From a bacterium (GTDB lineage Bacteria; Zhuqueibacterota; Zhuqueibacteria; Residuimicrobiales; Residuimicrobiaceae): DNA of 64,000 nt. The stretch is from positions 21,598 to 85,597 of the forward strand of contig JAKQNR010000007.1 in assembly GCA_029565685.1 (NCBI GenBank). The letters run 5' to 3'. Below the pieces are notes generated by a model. The model was not told the origin of the DNA, searched no databases, and worked only from the letters and a program-made list of their open reading frames with translations. This document shows, in pieces, positions 61,860-64,000 of this stretch. The translations under genes were made by a program, and so were the position numbers. Position 1 is the stretch's first letter; each line of letters starts with the position of its first letter.

Positions 61860-62687
61860 TTTTTTCTCCTTTTCCGGTTGATTTTGACCGCACAAGATAC
61901 CACTATTGGGGCAAGAAGGGAAAAAAGAGTGGACGAACCGGAAAAACAGCCGACGAAGCGGAAAAAACGGTGATGAACGGGAAGAATGCCACTTTTGTTA
62001 TTTGTCATCCCGCCACCGGGTTAACGAAACTAATATCCGATCTTGTTTTGCGGCCATTCATTGTCATTGCGAAGGATCGAAAAACTGAGCGATCACTTTA
62101 TGAATATAGAGCGATCCCATAAAAAAGGAGAATAGCTCTGATTTTGCAGATAGTTCTGTCAAGAAGGACTGGTGCAACAATCATCCCTGCGACGACCGCA
62201 AGCCGCGGACCTGATGAATTGCGCCGGCGCTTCGAGCCGGAAGGCCACCCACTCTATTGGCTCTGTGCCTCATCATGACAAGGTGTGCTTTTATGTTGTC
62301 ATCCTGAGGGCTGCGCCAATTATCTCTTCAATCTTTAGCAACGCTTATTTGCAGCCCGAAGGATCTGGCGACGAACCAAGAATGCGGAACAACAAAAACT
62401 CTGTGCATCGATAGATTCTTCGCCCTTTTCTGCTTCTGCTGCTTGTTAGAGATAGGGGGTTGCGGGCTCAGAATGACAAAAGGATGTATTAACACAACCT
62501 TCGCAAGGTTCTTACTGATGGGCATTCGCTTCAGCATCAGGCATTTTTTTTACTCATTGACATTCCGCAAAACTCCTTGATTTTGTGTATGATATTATTA
62601 CATTATGGAATAGACAAAGACATTTTATGAATAATGCATTTTAGCAAGCAGTGCAATCCGGGAGGGGCATTGTTGGGAAAATGAACG
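61860..62687. other. Long non-coding stretch before the defence genes
   Basis: About 830 bases with no supported gene. Phrases such as GTCATCCTGAGG, AGAATGACAAAAGGATG and GTCATTGCGAAGGATC recur in varied form; such pieces are typical of dispersed intergenic repeats, though I find no exact long repeat. A minimal frame of six codons with GGGAAA before it (ATG 62681) runs into the terminator listed next. Confidence 0.45.
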
Positions 62688-62720
62688 GCTCAATCGACTG
62701 AAAATGATTGGGCTTTTTTT
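62688..62720 (+). terminator. Rho-independent terminator upstream of hsdR remnant
   Basis: GCTCAATC pairs with GATTGGGC (one G-U pair) around a 10-base loop and is followed by seven Ts. It points in the + direction and ends an unseen or very short transcript, possibly a leader. Confidence 0.75.
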
Positions 62721-62797
62721 ATTATATATCATACACGATACTCAAAACGGCCATCACAAATCCATTTGTGAGGAATGTAGAGCCTGGCACAGCAGAA

Positions 62798-63403
62798 ATG
62801 AATCAAACCCCAGAACAGATCGCCCGCGATCACATCGACCGGCAGCTCGCTGTCTTCGGTTGGATGATTCAAGACAAATCCGAGATCAACCTGCATGCCG
62901 CCCTTGGCGTAGCGGTGCACGAGTACCTCACTGATGCCGGCCCAGCGGACTATCTCCTCTTCGTCCATGGCCGGCCTGCCGGCGTCATCGAGGCCGAACG
63001 CAAAGAAGAAGGCCACAAACTCTTCACTCATGAAAATCAGGCTGAAAACTATGCAAAAGCCGGAATAAAATATCTCGATAACGAAAAACTCCCCCTTGTC
63101 TATCTCAGCACCGGCGAGGTCGTCGCTTTCACCGATTTCCGCGATCCCAAGCCCCGAGCGCGCAGCCTCTTCTCCTTTCATCGCCCCGAAACACTCCACA
63201 GCTGGCCGAAAAAGCAGAACTCCCTGCGCGCCTCGCTGCACCGGCTGCCCGAGCTGCCGTCGCAGGGACAGCACCGACGCCTGTTTCAAGCCGCCTTCTG
63301 GCTGGAGCAGTCACTCAAGCAGAACAAACAGCGCGCCCCGATCCAGATGGTCGCCGGCGCAGGCAAGACCTTTAACAATACACAGCAATATCTTATTACA
63401 TGA
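62798..63403 (+). pseudogene. hsdR: Type I restriction HsdR subunit, truncated at the Walker A motif
   Basis: 201 residues of a protein that normally has about 800-1000. The endonuclease domain is complete in outline: 'RDHIDRQLAVFGWMIQDKSEIN', 'GPADYLLFVHGRPAGVIEAERK' (PD-(D/E)xK site with D, E-x-E/K), 'ENYAKAGIKYLDNEKLPLVYLSTGE' (Q-A-x-x-Y-like motif nearby). It ends just after 'IQMVAGAGKTF', the Walker A of the translocase, where a new sequence and a stop follow. The helicase and C-terminal parts are lost, and no hsdM or hsdS is in view. ATG 62798 starts the conserved N-terminus. Confidence 0.85.
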
Positions 63404-63552
63404 ACAGATCACATCTCGCGACGATGCGATCCAGAGAGAGATGATCTTCCCGAGTTCGGTAATAAAATTCTCTTGCGTTTCACTTGCAAATGCAATAATA
63501 TATTTTATTAACTTTGATAAAACAGCATTTTCGGCTGCCGAATGAGGTGCAG

Positions 63553-63786
63553 ATGGTGAGCTTGGAAATTGGCGGTTTCGAAACAATGATAATAGAGATC
63601 CGGCGACAGTTGTCTTTGAGCCAGGAAGATCTGGCTAGGCGGCTCGGCGTCAGCTACGCGACCGTCAACCGATGGGAGAGCGGTCTGTCCAAACCTTCCA
63701 AGCTCGCAAAGGCCCAACTGGAGGGCTTCTGCAAGAAGATGACCGGTCAGGGCAAGTTGACGCTTCCGGAGGGTGACCGCAGATGA
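63553..63786 (+). CDS. XRE-type helix-turn-helix regulator of the BREX locus
   Basis: 77 residues. A canonical five-helix XRE domain: 'IIEIRRQLSLSQEDLARRLGVSYATVNRWESGLSKPS' with its Q-E-D-L-A and V-N-R-W-E-x-G elements. A lysine-rich tail follows. ATG 63553 has GAGGTG just upstream and is preferred to TTG 63514. The stop overlaps the start of the next gene by four bases (ATGA), so regulator and BrxE are translated together. It is probably an autorepressor or timing regulator of the defence operon (inference). Confidence 0.85.
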   Translation: MVSLEIGGFETMIIEIRRQLSLSQEDLARRLGVSYATVNRWESGLSKPSKLAKAQLEGFCKKMTGQGKLTLPEGDRR

Positions 63787-64000
63787 CAACTAAGAACGAA
63801 ACGCAGAAACCGCTGCTGCCCCTTCTTATCCTCCATCTGCGCGCCGTTGTCCTCGCCCTCGGCGAGTCGGCCTCTCCCGCATGGTGGAAAACCGAATTCA
63901 TGAATGAAACCGGGCTGAGGTTCTTGGAGCGTCTGTATCCGAGGACAACCATTCACGCAGCAGTCCACGCAGCAGGGAAGGCCGCAGGCGACGCTCACGA
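63783..64000 (+). CDS. brxE: BrxE-like protein, 5' end (gene runs off the window)
   Basis: The frame from ATG 63783 stays open to the window end (72 codons). It reads 'ILHLRAVVLALGESASPAWW' then 'FLERLYPRTTIHAAVHAAGK' and 'AAGDAHD'. The pattern L-R-x-x-V-x-x-L-G-E, W-W, 'P-R-T' and a final H-D is that of BrxE, a small protein of unknown biochemical role found in some BREX phage-defence operons. Full length is usually near 190 residues. The XRE gene overlaps it by four bases. More brx genes (brxA, brxB, brxC, pglX, pglZ) would be expected to the right. Confidence 0.7.
   Translation, partial: MTTKNETQKPLLPLLILHLRAVVLALGESASPAWWKTEFMNETGLRFLERLYPRTTIHAAVHAAGKAAGDAH

Noticed and set aside
1..64000. 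CRISPR arrays, tRNA and rRNA genes
   Set aside because: No regularly spaced repeats, cloverleaf-like segments or conserved rRNA stretches were noticed when reading; a dedicated search could still find a tRNA.

Overview
The window looks like a chromosomal segment from an uncultivated Gram-negative bacterium of the FCB superphylum (candidate division KSB1, Calditrichota or a relative). The support is indirect. Three secreted proteins end in the 'NYPNPFN' type C-terminal sorting domain that such genomes use with type IX-like secretion, and there are TolC/RND efflux genes, outer-membrane beta-barrel-like proteins and lipoproteins. The standard genetic code fits throughout. I saw no rRNA, tRNA or CRISPR array.

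Layout. (1) 1-9.1 kb, ordinary chromosome on the + strand: sorting-domain tail, YaiI/YqxD protein, alkyltransferase-like repair protein, a lipoprotein with a PLC-like/GDPD-like barrel, a TPR protein with a strong terminator, a membrane-anchored M28 peptidase, an Smr protein and HrpB helicase. (2) 9.2-28.3 kb, an accessory island full of wreckage: a nonsense-interrupted GxxExxY gene, a decayed MFS sugar-porter copy, then an intact nine-gene operon (11.95-19.68 kb), a radical-SAM methylthiotransferase-like gene, a polytopic membrane protein, an IS630 remnant, an FkbM methyltransferase, a GNAT protein, a BKACE remnant and finally an intact copy of the same MFS porter. The two porter copies lie in direct orientation and bracket the island. 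(3) 28.7-30.4 kb: an SPFH-domain membrane protein with a 56-residue ribbon-helix-helix partner behind a consensus promoter and a 26-bp perfect palindrome. (4) 31.1-37.3 kb, glycan breakdown: GH29 fucosidase, an unrecognised lipoprotein with a possible TIM barrel, and an FGE-like/PL11-like fusion. (5) 37.4-47.3 kb: histidine kinase, GIDE-like protein, two sorting-domain propeller proteins, a ruined GH109 gene and small cysteine-containing proteins. (6) 47.6-53.8 kb: a complete TetR-regulated tripartite RND efflux operon with matching operator-like repeats. (7) 53.8-61.9 kb: envelope proteins, M1 peptidase, LytS/LytT two-component pair and two small outer-membrane proteins. (8) 62.8-64.0 kb: edge of a defence region with a truncated HsdR, an XRE regulator and the start of a BrxE gene, so a BREX locus probably continues past the right end.

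The most interesting unit is the operon at 11.95-19.68 kb: two acyl carrier proteins, an acyl-CoA-dehydrogenase-like flavoenzyme, a stand-alone adenylation enzyme, an FkbH-type HAD protein, a VOC protein, a GNAT protein, a cysteine-rich protein and a bicupin-like protein. It looks like a carrier-protein-based pathway that activates, oxidises and tailors a small acyl or aminoacyl unit. No polyketide synthase or condensation domain is present, so the product probably decorates a glycan or small molecule. I do not recognise this exact combination as a described system.
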